Source: Microtetraspora glauca
GTDB lineage: Bacteria; Actinomycetota; Actinomycetes; Streptomycetales; Streptomycetaceae
DNA length: 64,000 bases
Direction of reading: 5' to 3'
Assembly (NCBI GenBank): GCA_000721275.1
Contig: JOFO01000025.1
Location: forward strand, 31,843 to 95,842
Within the stretch, counting starts at the first letter, position 1, and each line of letters opens with the position of its first letter. The notes below the pieces were generated by a model that saw only the letters and a list, made by a program, of their open reading frames with translations, was not told where the DNA came from and ran no database searches. Made by a program: the position numbers and the translations under genes. Positions 52,377-61,495 of this stretch are shown in pieces.

Positions 52377-53057
52377 TCACGCCGAGGTGAGCTTTCCGGC
52401 GTCCAGGGTGAGGACGCGGTGGCTGAGGTGGCGGACCAGGGCGTGGTCGTGGCAGATCAGGAGGTAGCCGAGGCCGTGCGCTTCCTGGAGGTCGAGGAGC
52501 AGGTTGGCGATCGCGGCGCGGAGGGACGGGTCGAGGGCGGAGACGGGTTCGTCGAGGATCAGGAGCTTCGGCGCGCAGGCGAGGGCGCGGGCGATGCAGA
52601 CGCGCTGGCACTGGCCGCCGGACAGTTCGTGGGGGAGCCGCGCGCCGAGCGAGGGGTCGAGTCCGACCTGGGCGAGGAGTTCGGCGACCCGGTCGGGGCC
52701 TTCGGCCGCGGTCCAGCGGCCGTGGATCTTGAGGGGTTCGGCGAGCTGGTCGCGGATCCGGCGGCGCGGTGAGAGCGAGCCGTAGGGGTCCTGGAAGACC
52801 GGCTGGACGCGGGGGCGGACGGCCCGCAGCTCGGCTTCCGGGAGGGTGCGCAGGTCGCGGCCCTCGAAGAGGACCCGGCCTGCGGCGGCCGGGCGCAGCC
52901 GCAGCACCGCCTGCGCGGTGGACGACTTCCCGGAGCCGGACGGGCCGGTCAGGCCGACGGTCTCCCCGGCGGCGACGGTGAAGGAGACGCCGTCGACCAC
53001 CGTCCGGTCGCCGTGCCGCACGACCAGGTCGCGGACGTCGAGGAGCGGAGCGGTCAT
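52377..53057 (-). CDS. ABC transporter ATPase (DppF/OppF/NikE-like)
   Basis: 226 residues, coupled to the previous ATPase gene by ATGA. Walker A GPSGSGKSS, Q-loop PVFQDPYGSLSPRR, signature ELSGGQCQR (Cys in place of the more usual Gln/Arg), Walker B LLILDEPVSALD, and H-loop CHDH. It lacks the C-terminal oligopeptide extension, being short. It powers import with the second ATPase. Confidence 0.92.
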   Translation of the reverse strand: MTAPLLDVRDLVVRHGDRTVVDGVSFTVAAGETVGLTGPSGSGKSSTAQAVLRLRPAAAGRVLFEGRDLRTLPEAELRAVRPRVQPVFQDPYGSLSPRRRIRDQLAEPLKIHGRWTAAEGPDRVAELLAQVGLDPSLGARLPHELSGGQCQRVCIARALACAPKLLILDEPVSALDPSLRAAIANLLLDLQEAHGLGYLLICHDHALVRHLSHRVLTLDAGKLTSA

Positions 53058-53989
53058 GCGGACTCCAGGATGGGGCAGGCGAGTTCACGGTCGCCGGGGA
53101 GCGGAATGAGGGCGGGTACGGTGGTCCGGCAGGTGGCCTCGGCATGCGCGCACCGGGCCGCGAAGGCGCAGCCGCGGGCGGGGGTTCCGGGAGCGGGGGC
53201 CTGTCCGGCGACGACGGGCAGCCGGGAGCGGTGGGGCGTGCCGGCGGAGGGCACCGCGCCGATCAGGGCGGTGGTGTAGGGGGCACGGGGATTCTTGAGG
53301 ATGTCGGCGGCCGGGCCCGTCTCCATGAGCCGGCCGGCGTACATCACGGCCATGCGGTCGGCGTGGTTCCGTACGGTGTCCAGGTCGTGGGTGACGAGGA
53401 GGAGCGCGGCGCCGGTCGCCCGGAGCAGGCGGAGGACGTGTGCGCGGACCTCGGGGTCGAGGGCGGTGGTCGGTTCGTCGGCGACGAGGACGCCGGGGCT
53501 GCCGAGGGTGGCCATCGCGATCACGGCGCGCTGGCGCTGGCCGCCGGAGAGCTGGTGCGGGTAGGCGGAGGCGCGGGTGCCGTCGAGGCCGACGGCGAGG
53601 AGGGCTTCACCGGCTCTCCCGAGGGATTCGCGCCGGGTGAGCCGGGGGTCGAGCGAGCGGGCGGCCAGGGCGAGCTGGTCGGCGACGCGGTGGACGGGGG
53701 ACAGGGCGGAGAGGGCGTCCTGGGGGACCAGTGAGATGCGGCGGCCGAGGTCGCCGGCGGTCACGGGCCGCCCGTGGAGCCGAACCGTGCCGGCGACGCG
53801 GGCCTCGCGCGGGGCCAGGCCGAGCAGGGCGCGTGCGGTCAGGGACTTGCCCGCACCGGATTCGCCGACCAGGGCGAGGGTTTCGCCGGGCCGCAGCGCG
53901 AAGGAGACACCGCGGACGACGTCACCGGTGCCGGGGAAGGACACCCGCAGGCCGTCCACGGTGAGGACGGCGGAGGGATCAGACCGCAA
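53054..53989 (-). CDS. ABC transporter ATPase (DppD/OppD/NikD-like)
   Basis: 311 residues, best start TTG 53989 preceded by GAAGGAAGGGG; it overlaps the permease stop by 11 bases. Walker A GESGAGKSL, signature QLSGGQRQR, Walker B VLVADEPTTALD, H-loop THDL, and the C-terminal oligopeptide-ATPase extension with the Cys motif CAFAARCAHAEATC...CPI that binds an Fe-S cluster in this group. With the second ATPase it drives a Dpp/Opp/Nik importer. Confidence 0.92.
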   Translation of the reverse strand: MRSDPSAVLTVDGLRVSFPGTGDVVRGVSFALRPGETLALVGESGAGKSLTARALLGLAPREARVAGTVRLHGRPVTAGDLGRRISLVPQDALSALSPVHRVADQLALAARSLDPRLTRRESLGRAGEALLAVGLDGTRASAYPHQLSGGQRQRAVIAMATLGSPGVLVADEPTTALDPEVRAHVLRLLRATGAALLLVTHDLDTVRNHADRMAVMYAGRLMETGPAADILKNPRAPYTTALIGAVPSAGTPHRSRLPVVAGQAPAPGTPARGCAFAARCAHAEATCRTTVPALIPLPGDRELACPILESA

Positions 53990-55757
53990 GGCTGTGCCCC
54001 TTCCTTCGACGGCCCATGGGGGACTCCGGCGTGGAGGACTCGGGCGATCGGGTGGATCCGGTCGGGCGGGTGGACGTGGTGAGGTGGGAGAGCGAGACCG
54101 CGAGCGCCGCGAGGAGGCCGAGGGCGGCGACCGGGGCGAGGGCGGCCAGGGGAGCGCGTTCCACGTAGTCGGCGGACTCGTCGAGCAGGACGCCCCACTC
54201 GGGGGACGGCGGCTGGGCGCCGAGTCCGAGGAAGCCGAGGGAGGCCAGGGCGAGCGCGATGCCGGGCAGCCGCAGGACCGCGTGCCGGGCGAGCGGGGCG
54301 GCGACCGACGGCAGCACGTGGCGGGAGAGGACCCACCAGCGGGTGGCACCCATGGCCCGCTGGGCCTGGAGGAAGGAGGCCGCCCGCACCTCGCCGGCCA
54401 GCGCCGACGCGTGCGCGGCGAGCGGCGGCCAGGAGATCAGGGCGACGGCGAGCGCGGCGCCGCCGGTGCCCGGGCCGAGAACCGCGGCCGTGAGGATGCC
54501 GACGATCACCGGAGGGAGCGCGTTCGCCACGTCCGCGATCCCGGCGCCGACGCTCGGCAGGAAGCCGAGCGCGAGGCCGGCGGCGTACGAGAAGACGCAG
54601 ACCGCCAGGGCCGTGCCCACGGTGGACGCCGCGCCGTGGCCGAGGCGGGCGAGGACGTCCCGGCCGAGGGCGTCGGTGCCGAGCGGATGGGCCCCGCTGG
54701 GGGAGGCCAGCCGGAGGGCCGGGTCGACGGCGTACGGATCGCGCAGCAGACCCCAGCCGACGGCGGCCAGGAGGAGCGCGGCGATCGCGAGGGGCACGGC
54801 GGCCGGGACCCGTACGGGACGGGGCGCGGGAAGCGTCAGGCCCGCCTCGCGCAGACCCGGGCCGAGGAGCCGGCGGCGGAGCCCGGCGGACAGGGCGCCC
54901 GCGAGCAGACCGAGCGCCAGCAGGACGAGCACCGCGCACTGGAGGAGCGGCAGGTCCTGGGACTTGGCGGCGCCGAGGGCGGTCCGGCCCAGCCCCGGCA
55001 CCGCGAAGATGGTCTCGACGGCGACGGCGCCCCCGGTCAGACCGACGGCGACCATGCCGAACTGCGGGACGAGCGGCGGCAGGACCCGCTTCAGCACCGC
55101 CCGCGAGGTCCGCGGACGGGACACGCCGGACCCGCGCCACAGCTCCACCCAGCGTTCCTGGAGGACGGCGGGGAGCGCGTCCGCGACGAGCCGGCCGAGG
55201 AGCGCGCCCGCCGGGAGGCCGAGGGCGAGGGCGGGCAGCACCATGTCGGCCGGGCCGGTCCACCCGGACGTCGGCAGCCACCGCAGCCACACCCCGACCA
55301 CGACCAACAGGACGGTGGCCAGCAGGAATTCGGGAAGCGCGCCGACCGCGGCGGCGAGCATGCCGCCGGAGCCGCGGCCCCGCACCAGGACCGGCAGCGC
55401 GAGCGCCGCACCGAGGAGCACGGCGACCGCGAGGGCCGCGCCCATGAGCGCCAGCGAGACGTGCAGGCCGGACAGGACCGACGGCAGCACCTCCGCGCCG
55501 GAGACCCAGGACGTGCCGAAGTCGCCCCGGACCGCCCCGGACGCCCACCGGCCGAGGAGGCCGAGCGGACCCGCGTCCAGGCCCAGGTCGGCGCGGACCG
55601 CGGCCAACGCCTCGGCGGTCGCCTCCTGTTCGGCCGACCGGGCGCGGAGCAGACGCAGCGCCGGGTCGCCGCCGGAGAGCCAGGGCAGCAGGCCGACCAG
55701 GGCGGTCACCGCGAGCACGGCGACGGCCCGGACCGCCGCCAGTCGGTACCGCGTCAT
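53979..55757 (-). CDS. Fused ABC permease (DppB-DppC-like in one chain)
   Basis: 592 residues from ATG 55757 (ATGA overlap with the binding-protein gene). The first half is a DppB/NikB permease (GDFGTSWVSGAEVLPSVLSGLHVSLALMG; the EAA-type LWRGSGVSRPRTSRAVLKRVLPPLVPQFG); the second half is a DppC/NikC permease (HPLGTDALGRDVLARLGHGAASTVG; QAQRAMGATRWWVLSRHVLPSVAAPL). About 12 TM spans in total. The natural fusion replaces the usual two genes. Confidence 0.9.
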   Translation of the reverse strand: MTRYRLAAVRAVAVLAVTALVGLLPWLSGGDPALRLLRARSAEQEATAEALAAVRADLGLDAGPLGLLGRWASGAVRGDFGTSWVSGAEVLPSVLSGLHVSLALMGAALAVAVLLGAALALPVLVRGRGSGGMLAAAVGALPEFLLATVLLVVVGVWLRWLPTSGWTGPADMVLPALALGLPAGALLGRLVADALPAVLQERWVELWRGSGVSRPRTSRAVLKRVLPPLVPQFGMVAVGLTGGAVAVETIFAVPGLGRTALGAAKSQDLPLLQCAVLVLLALGLLAGALSAGLRRRLLGPGLREAGLTLPAPRPVRVPAAVPLAIAALLLAAVGWGLLRDPYAVDPALRLASPSGAHPLGTDALGRDVLARLGHGAASTVGTALAVCVFSYAAGLALGFLPSVGAGIADVANALPPVIVGILTAAVLGPGTGGAALAVALISWPPLAAHASALAGEVRAASFLQAQRAMGATRWWVLSRHVLPSVAAPLARHAVLRLPGIALALASLGFLGLGAQPPSPEWGVLLDESADYVERAPLAALAPVAALGLLAALAVSLSHLTTSTRPTGSTRSPESSTPESPMGRRRKGHSLAV

Positions 55758-57301
55758 GCCAGGTCCGTGTCGAGCGTGATGAGGGCGCGCTCGCGCGGGT
55801 CGTGCGCGACGCCGGTGACGCCCTCGGCGTCCCCCTGGATGACCCGCTCGTGCAGCAGGGGCACGGCGGCGTCGGTGGTGAGCACGGCCGCCTCGCTCCG
55901 CAGCACGGCCCGGCGGCGGGCGGTGCCCGCCGGGGTCGCGCCGGCCGTGTCCAGGGCGGAGTCGACGCCGGCGTCGGCCAGCTGGGAGAGGTTGAAGGAG
56001 CCGTCGGAGGCGAAGTCGCTGTAGAGGTACGCCACGGGGTCGCCCGAGTCCAGCACGGTGGCCCGGGACAGGAGGAACGCGTCGAAGGCGCCGTCCAGCG
56101 CGTCCGCCTCGATGTGGGCGTACTCCCGCACCTCCAGCTCCACCACGAAGCCGGCCTTCCGTAGCTGCTGCTGCAGCAGCTGGGCCACCTCGGGGAGTTC
56201 GGCACGGTCGGTGAAGGTTCCGAGGGTGATCCGCGTGCCCGCCGGGGCCGACGGCTTCGGGCGGGGACGGGCGGTCGGGCCGCGCAGCTCGGCGGCCCAG
56301 GGGAGGGCGGGGCCGAGCAGGCCCTCGGCGAGGTCGGCGCGCTTCTCGTACACGCCGTCGACGATCGCCCGGGCGTCGATCGCCTCGCGGGCGGCGGCCC
56401 GCAGCCCGGCGTCGCGGAACGGACCGGACGCGGTGTTCAGGTACAGCGTGCAGGTGCGGGGCATGGGCACCTCGGTGATCAGCTCCTGGTCGAGGAGCGC
56501 GGCCTGTGCCACCGGGACCGCCTCCACGACGTCGGCCGCGCCGCTCCGCAGGGCCGCCGCGCGGGCCGTCCCGTCCGGCACGAACGTGACGTCGATGCCG
56601 GCGAGCCGTGCCGTACCGCCCCAGTAGCCGTCGTAGCGGTCGAGGGTGGCCGACGACGTCCCGCGGACCGCGACCAGCTCGAAGGGCCCGGTCCCGGCGC
56701 CGACCGGGTTCACCGTCCTGCCGTTCCGGTACGCCTTCGCGGCCAGGACCGACAGCTGCGGCGAGGAGAGCCGGTGCGGGACCAGCGGGTCCTCCACGGC
56801 GGTGGTCACCGTGACGGTCCGGTCCCCGGTCGCCCGCACCGTCAGGTCCACGCCGTCCAGGATGCGCGGCTTGGGGGCGGCGGTGGCGGCGCGCTCCAGG
56901 GACCGTACGACGGCCTTCGCGTCGCACGCCGTCCCGTCGTGGAACGTCACCCCGTCCCGCAGGGTGAAGGTCCAGCGCTTCCCGTTCCGCTCCCACGCCG
57001 TGGCCAGGGCGGGCTGCGGGTCGCCGTCCTCGTCCAGGACGACCAGGGTCTCCGCGGTCGACCAGCGGGACAGCTTGAACGCGTCGTCGGAGAGCGGGGA
57101 GAGGCCGGAACGCGGCGGCTGCATCATCGCCACGCGGATCCGACGGCCGCCCTTGCCGCTCGCACCTTTCGCACCGTTGGTGCGACTCGTGCCGGCGCTC
57201 TCGGTGAAGCATCCGGTCAGGACGGCGGCCCCGGCACCGGCCGCGAGCGTGGCGATCACGCTGCGGCGGGACATCCGGGAGGAGCGGGGGGTGGGGGGCA
57301 C
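55754..57301 (-). CDS. Lipoprotein substrate-binding protein (SBP family 5)
   Basis: 515 residues from GTG 57301 with GAGGG upstream; ATG 57274 is also possible. An RMSRRSV twin-Arg-like signal and lipobox LTGC mark a lipid-anchored binding protein. Family 5 (DppA/NikA/CntA) features: FTLRDGVTFHDGTACDAKAVVRSLERA, GTGPFELVAVRG, LYLNTASGPFRDAGLRAAAREAIDARAIVDGVY, VELEVREYAHIEAD. A Zur-box-like site 74 bases upstream points to a zinc or metallophore ligand. Confidence 0.9.
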   Translation of the reverse strand: MPPTPRSSRMSRRSVIATLAAGAGAAVLTGCFTESAGTSRTNGAKGASGKGGRRIRVAMMQPPRSGLSPLSDDAFKLSRWSTAETLVVLDEDGDPQPALATAWERNGKRWTFTLRDGVTFHDGTACDAKAVVRSLERAATAAPKPRILDGVDLTVRATGDRTVTVTTAVEDPLVPHRLSSPQLSVLAAKAYRNGRTVNPVGAGTGPFELVAVRGTSSATLDRYDGYWGGTARLAGIDVTFVPDGTARAAALRSGAADVVEAVPVAQAALLDQELITEVPMPRTCTLYLNTASGPFRDAGLRAAAREAIDARAIVDGVYEKRADLAEGLLGPALPWAAELRGPTARPRPKPSAPAGTRITLGTFTDRAELPEVAQLLQQQLRKAGFVVELEVREYAHIEADALDGAFDAFLLSRATVLDSGDPVAYLYSDFASDGSFNLSQLADAGVDSALDTAGATPAGTARRRAVLRSEAAVLTTDAAVPLLHERVIQGDAEGVTGVAHDPRERALITLDTDLA

Positions 57302-57374
57302 GGTGGATCCCTCGGGGTGCTGGGAGAAGGGGGACGGCGAGGCGCGAGGCCAGGCCGGAGGGACCCTAGCATTG

Positions 57375-57389
57375 TGATAATCATTTTCA
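57375..57389. promoter_or_regulatory. Zur-box-like operator TGATAAT-C-ATTTTCA
   Basis: This 7-1-7 inverted repeat differs from the Streptomyces Zur consensus TGAAAATNATTTTCA (from memory) at one arm position. It lies 74-88 bases upstream of the binding-protein start in the Zn/metallophore-type ABC operon. Confidence 0.65.
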
Positions 57390-57494
57390 GAAACGGAGTG
57401 GCGGTGCCTTTCGGGGCAGGCGGGCGGGGAGGGGGTGTCCGGATGCCGGCTGGGGGTTGGTGGGTGGAGGTGCGGTGCAGGGGTGGTGGCGGTG

Positions 57495-57521
57495 GAACTC
57501 CGTTTCCAGTAGTCGGAGTTC
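57495..57521 (-). terminator. Hairpin after the SnoaL-like gene
   Basis: GAACTCCG (57495-57502) and CGGAGTTC (57514-57521) form an 8-bp stem with an 11-base loop, downstream of the stop at 57578. Confidence 0.5.
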
Positions 57522-57577
57522 TGAGGCGCCGAGGCCGGCGGTCCCGGCCCCGATGTCGACGCCGGCGCCGGCATCTG

Positions 57578-57979
57578 TCACGCCTCGGCCGCCTCCGAGG
57601 CCTCGCGGGCGATGCGGTCGAACTGGGCGCCCATCGCGGCGGCGAGCGCCTGGGCGGCGGAGAGCGGACGGACCATGACGGTGAAGTCGTCGATCTTCCC
57701 GTCCTCGTCGAAGTGCAGGAAGTCGCAGCCCTGGATCTGCTTGCCTTCGACGGTGGCGGTGAAGACGAAGGCGTGGTCGCGGCCGCCGGGGTCCGCGATC
57801 TCGCGGACGTAGGTGAAGTCCTCGAAGACGCGCAGTACGCCGCGCAGGATCGCGGCGGTGATGGCCTTGCCCGGGTAGGGCTTGAACGCGACGGGGCTGG
57901 TGAAGACGACATCGTCGGCGAGCAGGTCCTCGATGGCCGCCTCGTCACGGTTCTCCACGGCCTGGCGGAACGGATGCAT
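57578..57979 (-). CDS. SnoaL/NTF2-like protein
   Basis: 133 residues from ATG 57979 with GAGGAGG upstream. Pattern: HPFRQAVENRDEAAIEDLLADDVVFTSPVAFKPYPGKAITAAILRGVLRVFEDFTYVREIADPG, then FVFTATVEGKQIQGCDFLHFDEDGKIDDFTVMVRPL, the classic SnoaL-like ester-cyclase/NTF2 fold. It stands alone with a palindromic operator upstream, so a MarR or TetR-type regulator elsewhere probably controls it. Confidence 0.88.
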   Translation of the reverse strand: MHPFRQAVENRDEAAIEDLLADDVVFTSPVAFKPYPGKAITAAILRGVLRVFEDFTYVREIADPGGRDHAFVFTATVEGKQIQGCDFLHFDEDGKIDDFTVMVRPLSAAQALAAAMGAQFDRIAREASEAAEA

Positions 57980-58565
57980 GGCGCCTCCTCATTGCTCAAT
58001 TAATTGATTAGGTGCAACGGAGGGTAGGGGGCGAGGCACGCCCTGTCCACCCTCGCGACAGACCGCAGTCTCGGCAGTCGTGCGAACGCCGCCCTCGCCC
58101 GTGGGGCACGACCCCGACCGGCTCGGAGGCACGGTCGGTCATCGCCGTCCGTCGCGCCAGCGGAGCGGGCTCCCCGGGTGAAGAGTCGGCACACGGCGGG
58201 CCGAGGGGTGTCATTTGTCCTAGATTCGCCTCCAAGAGGCGATCGAGGAGCCGACGTTCGCCGTACCCGGAGGTGGGGCACCGTGAAGGCGGACGAGACG
58301 TCCCGCGCCGGACGGCGGGTCCGTGAGCCGTCGCCTCGGGGTGCCCTGCGAGGCGTCCCGCCGAGGGTCGTTCCGGTGGTACGTCCGTTGGTGCGCGAGG
58401 CCGGGCACCCGAACCCGCGCCGCCCCGTGGCCGACCCGCGGCCGGCAGCGCCCCGCGGACCTCGCCGCACCGCACCGCGCGCACCGGAGACCGACGCCGT
58501 CCCCCGTACCGGACCCGGTCCTCATCCCCGCCGGCCGCGGACCGAGCGCGTCTGAGAGGTACGCC
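57980..58565. promoter_or_regulatory. Divergent region with TCAATTAATTGA palindrome and an Arg-rich short frame
   Basis: The 12-bp palindrome TCAATTAATTGA (57996-58007) is the AT-richest spot in this area and lies 17 bases before the SnoaL-like start. A hairpin TCGCCTC-CAA-GAGGCGA lies at 58226-58242. A short frame 58283-58555 (GTG, preceded by GGAGGT) encodes 90 residues, 21 of them Arg, and ends 10 bases before arcD. Confidence 0.5.
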
Positions 58566-60026
58566 ATGACCCAAGCCGACACGAGTGCCGGGCCCGCCGC
58601 CGGCGGTGCCGCACCGCCGGCCAAACTGACCCTGCTGACGCTCACCGCCATGGTCGTCGGGTCCATGGTGGGCGCCGGGGTCTTCTCGCTCCCGCGGCGC
58701 TTCGCCCAGGAGACGGGCGTCGCCGGAGCCCTCATCGCCTGGGCCGTCGCGGGCCTCGGCATGCTGATGCTCGCCTTCGTGTTCCAGACGCTCGCCGTGC
58801 GCCGGCCCGATCTGGACGCGGGGGTGTACGCGTACGCCAAGGCGGGTTTCGGCGAGTACCTCGGCTTCTTCTCCGCCTTCGGCTACTGGGCCAGCGCCTG
58901 CGTCGGCAACGTCACCTACTGGGTGCTGATCATGTCCACCGCGGGTGCCGTCGTACCGGCCCTCGGCGACGGCGACACCACACTCGCGCTCGTGCTCTCC
59001 TCGGCGGGCCTGTGGGGCTTCTTCCTGCTCATCCGGCGCGGCGTCAAGGAAGCGGCGGCGATCAACCGGATCGTGACCGTCGCCAAGATCGTACCGATCG
59101 TCGTCTTCGTCATCCTGGCGCTGTTCTTCTTCGAACCGTCGGTCTTCGCGGAGAACTGGGGCGGCGCCGACTACGCCGGCTCCCTCTTCGACCAGGTCCG
59201 CGGCACCATGCTCGCCACCGTCTTCGTCTTCCTCGGCGTCGAGGGCGCCAGCGTCTACTCCCGGCACGCCAAGCGGCGCGAGGACGTCGGCCGGGCCACG
59301 ATCCTGGGCTTCCTCAGCGTCTTCGCCGTCTTCGCCTCGGTCACCATCGTGTCGTACGGCATCCTGCCCATGAGCGAGATCGCCGAGCTGCGGCAGCCGT
59401 CCATGGCCGGCGTGCTGGAGGCGGCCGTCGGGACCTGGGGCACAGTCTTCGTCAGCGTCGGCCTCATCGTCTCCGTCCTCGGCGCCTACCTCGCCTGGAC
59501 CCTGATGGCCGCGGAGGTCCTCTTCGTCGCCGCCGAGGACGACGACATGCCCCGCTTCCTCGGCCGCACCACCGCGAACGACGTCCCCGTCCCCGCCCTG
59601 CTGCTGACCACCTCGCTCAGCCAGCTGGTGCTCGTCGTCACCGCCTTCTCCGACGACGCCTTCAACTTCGCCCTCGACCTGACCAGCGCCCTCAGCCTCA
59701 TCCCGTTCCTCCTGGCCGCCGCGTTCGCCTTCAAGATCGCGCTGCGGCCGCGCCGGCACCGGGTGGCCGGGGCGAGCACCCGGCGCGAACTCGTCGTCGC
59801 GGCCGTCGCGACCCTCTACACGGCGTTCCTGCTGTACGCGGCGGGGCTCACGTTCGTCCTCGTCTCCTTCATCCTCTACGCCCCCGCCACCCTGCTCTTC
59901 GTCAAGGCCCGCCGCGAGCAGGGCCGCCGCCTCTTCTCCCCGAAGGAAGCGGTCATCTGCGCGGTGTCGGTGGCGGGCGCCGTCGTCGGCGTTGTAGCGC
60001 TGGCGGCGGGCTGGATCGAACTCTGA
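58566..60026 (+). CDS. arcD: Arginine/ornithine antiporter ArcD-like (APC superfamily)
   Basis: 486 residues from ATG 58566 with GAGAGG six bases upstream. The N-terminal APC motif LTLTAMVVGSMVGAGVFSLPRRFAQETG is strongly ArcD-like; about 12-13 TM spans follow. It should exchange arginine for ornithine across the membrane. arcA follows 56 bases downstream, giving the import and first step of the arginine deiminase pathway. No arcB or arcC is seen in this window. Confidence 0.9.
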   Translation: MTQADTSAGPAAGGAAPPAKLTLLTLTAMVVGSMVGAGVFSLPRRFAQETGVAGALIAWAVAGLGMLMLAFVFQTLAVRRPDLDAGVYAYAKAGFGEYLGFFSAFGYWASACVGNVTYWVLIMSTAGAVVPALGDGDTTLALVLSSAGLWGFFLLIRRGVKEAAAINRIVTVAKIVPIVVFVILALFFFEPSVFAENWGGADYAGSLFDQVRGTMLATVFVFLGVEGASVYSRHAKRREDVGRATILGFLSVFAVFASVTIVSYGILPMSEIAELRQPSMAGVLEAAVGTWGTVFVSVGLIVSVLGAYLAWTLMAAEVLFVAAEDDDMPRFLGRTTANDVPVPALLLTTSLSQLVLVVTAFSDDAFNFALDLTSALSLIPFLLAAAFAFKIALRPRRHRVAGASTRRELVVAAVATLYTAFLLYAAGLTFVLVSFILYAPATLLFVKARREQGRRLFSPKEAVICAVSVAGAVVGVVALAAGWIEL

Positions 60027-60082
60027 CGCCCGCCGCCCCGCAATAACCCTGGTTCCCTGCCCTCCCGGAAAGGCCCACCACG

Positions 60083-61408
60083 ATGCCCCCTGAAACCCCT
60101 GACACCACCGGCACCCCTGACACCACCGGCACCCCTGGAACCCGCCCGGCCTCATCGGCTTCCCCATCCGGTCCGGCATTCGGCGTCCACTCCGAAGTCG
60201 GCAGGCTGCGCAAGGTCCTCGTCTGCGCCCCCGGCCTCGCCCACCGTCGGCTGACCCCGACCAACTCCGACGACCTCCTCTTCGACGACGTCATGTGGGT
60301 GGAGAACGCCCAGCGCGACCACGCCGACTTCGTCAACAAACTCACCCAGCGCGGCGTCGAGGTCGTCGAGCTGCACAACCTGCTCACCGAGACCATGGCC
60401 ATCCCCGAGGCCAGGGAGTGGCTGCTCGACCGGAAGATCGTCCCCAACGAGGTCGGCCTCGGGCTCGTCGACGAGACGCGCGCCTTCCTCGACTCCCTCG
60501 CCGCCCGCAAACTGGCCGAACACCTCATCGGCGGCCTGTCCACCGCGGACCTGCCCGACGACTTCCGCTCCGGCTACGTGGCACTCGCCCGCGAAGGCGT
60601 AGGAGCCCGCGAGTACCTGATGCCGCCGCTGCCCAACACGCTCTACACCCGCGACACCACCTGCTGGCTGTACGGCGGGGTCACCCTGAACCCGCTGTAC
60701 TGGCCCGCCCGCCACGGCGAGACGTTGCTGATGAAGGCGGTCTACACCTTCCACCCCGACTACAGGGACGCGACCGTGTGGTGGGGCGACCCGGAGCGGG
60801 ACTGGGGGCAGGCCACGTTCGAGGGCGGCGACATCATGCCGGTCGGCAACGGCGTCGTCCTGATGGGCATGAGCGAGCGCACCTCGCGCCAGGCCATCAC
60901 CCAGGTCGCCCGGGCCCTGTTCGAGCAGGGCGCCGCCGAGCACGTCATCGTCGCGGGCATGCCCCGGCTGCGTTCCGCGATGCACCTCGACACCGTCTTC
61001 ACCTTCGCCGACCGTGACATCGTCACCCTCTACCCGAAGATCATGGACGCGGTGCACACCTTCTCCCTGCGGCCCGGCGACAAGGCCCCCGGCGTGGAGA
61101 TCACCGACGAGGGCACCACCCCGTTCGTGGACGTCGTCGCGAAGGCGCTGGGTCTGCCGCAGCTCCGCGTCATCGGGACCGGCGGCGACGCGTACGCCTC
61201 CGAGCGGCAGCAGTGGGACAGCGGCAACAACGCCGTCGCCCTCGAACCGGGCGTCGTGTTCACCTACGACCGCAACACCCAGACCAACACCCTCCTCCGC
61301 AAGGCGGGTGTCGAGGTCATCACCATCGTCGGCGCCGAGCTCGGCCGAGGCCGCGGCGGCGGCCACTGCATGACCTGCCCCCTCCTCCGCGACGCGATCG
61401 ACTTCTGA
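60083..61408 (+). CDS. arcA: Arginine deiminase
   Basis: 441 residues from ATG 60083 with GGAAAGG nine bases upstream. Family motifs: [65 protein letters not shown], the catalytic His in MHLDTVFTF and catalytic Cys in [10 protein letters not shown]. The N-terminus has about 30 extra residues with PDTTGT repeats (18-bp tandem unit, 60095-60130), longer than the usual ~410-residue enzyme. It converts arginine to citrulline and ammonia. Confidence 0.95.
   Translation: MPPETPDTTGTPDTTGTPGTRPASSASPSGPAFGVHSEVGRLRKVLVCAPGLAHRRLTPTNSDDLLFDDVMWVENAQRDHADFVNKLTQRGVEVVELHNLLTETMAIPEAREWLLDRKIVPNEVGLGLVDETRAFLDSLAARKLAEHLIGGLSTADLPDDFRSGYVALAREGVGAREYLMPPLPNTLYTRDTTCWLYGGVTLNPLYWPARHGETLLMKAVYTFHPDYRDATVWWGDPERDWGQATFEGGDIMPVGNGVVLMGMSERTSRQAITQVARALFEQGAAEHVIVAGMPRLRSAMHLDTVFTFADRDIVTLYPKIMDAVHTFSLRPGDKAPGVEITDEGTTPFVDVVAKALGLPQLRVIGTGGDAYASERQQWDSGNNAVALEPGVVFTYDRNTQTNTLLRKAGVEVITIVGAELGRGRGGGHCMTCPLLRDAIDF
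60095..60130. repeat. 18-bp tandem duplication in the arcA N-terminus
   Basis: ACCCCTGACACCACCGGC occurs twice in tandem (60095-60112, 60113-60130) and is partly repeated again, in frame. It encodes the variable PDTTGT N-terminal extension of ArcA. Confidence 0.85.
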
Positions 61409-61495
61409 CCCACTGGACGGAGGCTCACCACCACCGGGCCCGGCGGGAAGGGCGCGGTCGATCCCGCCCGCGGCACGTGGCCTAGGGTTTTCGCC

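Noticed and set aside
53577-56024. An 815-codon plus-strand open frame across the ABC importer genes
   Set aside because: The minus-strand genes have complete ABC transporter motifs; the plus frame is Arg/Gly/Gln-rich shadow sequence.
58178-58470. Longer versions of the Arg/Pro-rich frame before arcD as a structural gene
   Set aside because: Composition looks like a random GC-rich frame; only a leader-peptide role was kept as a low-interest idea.
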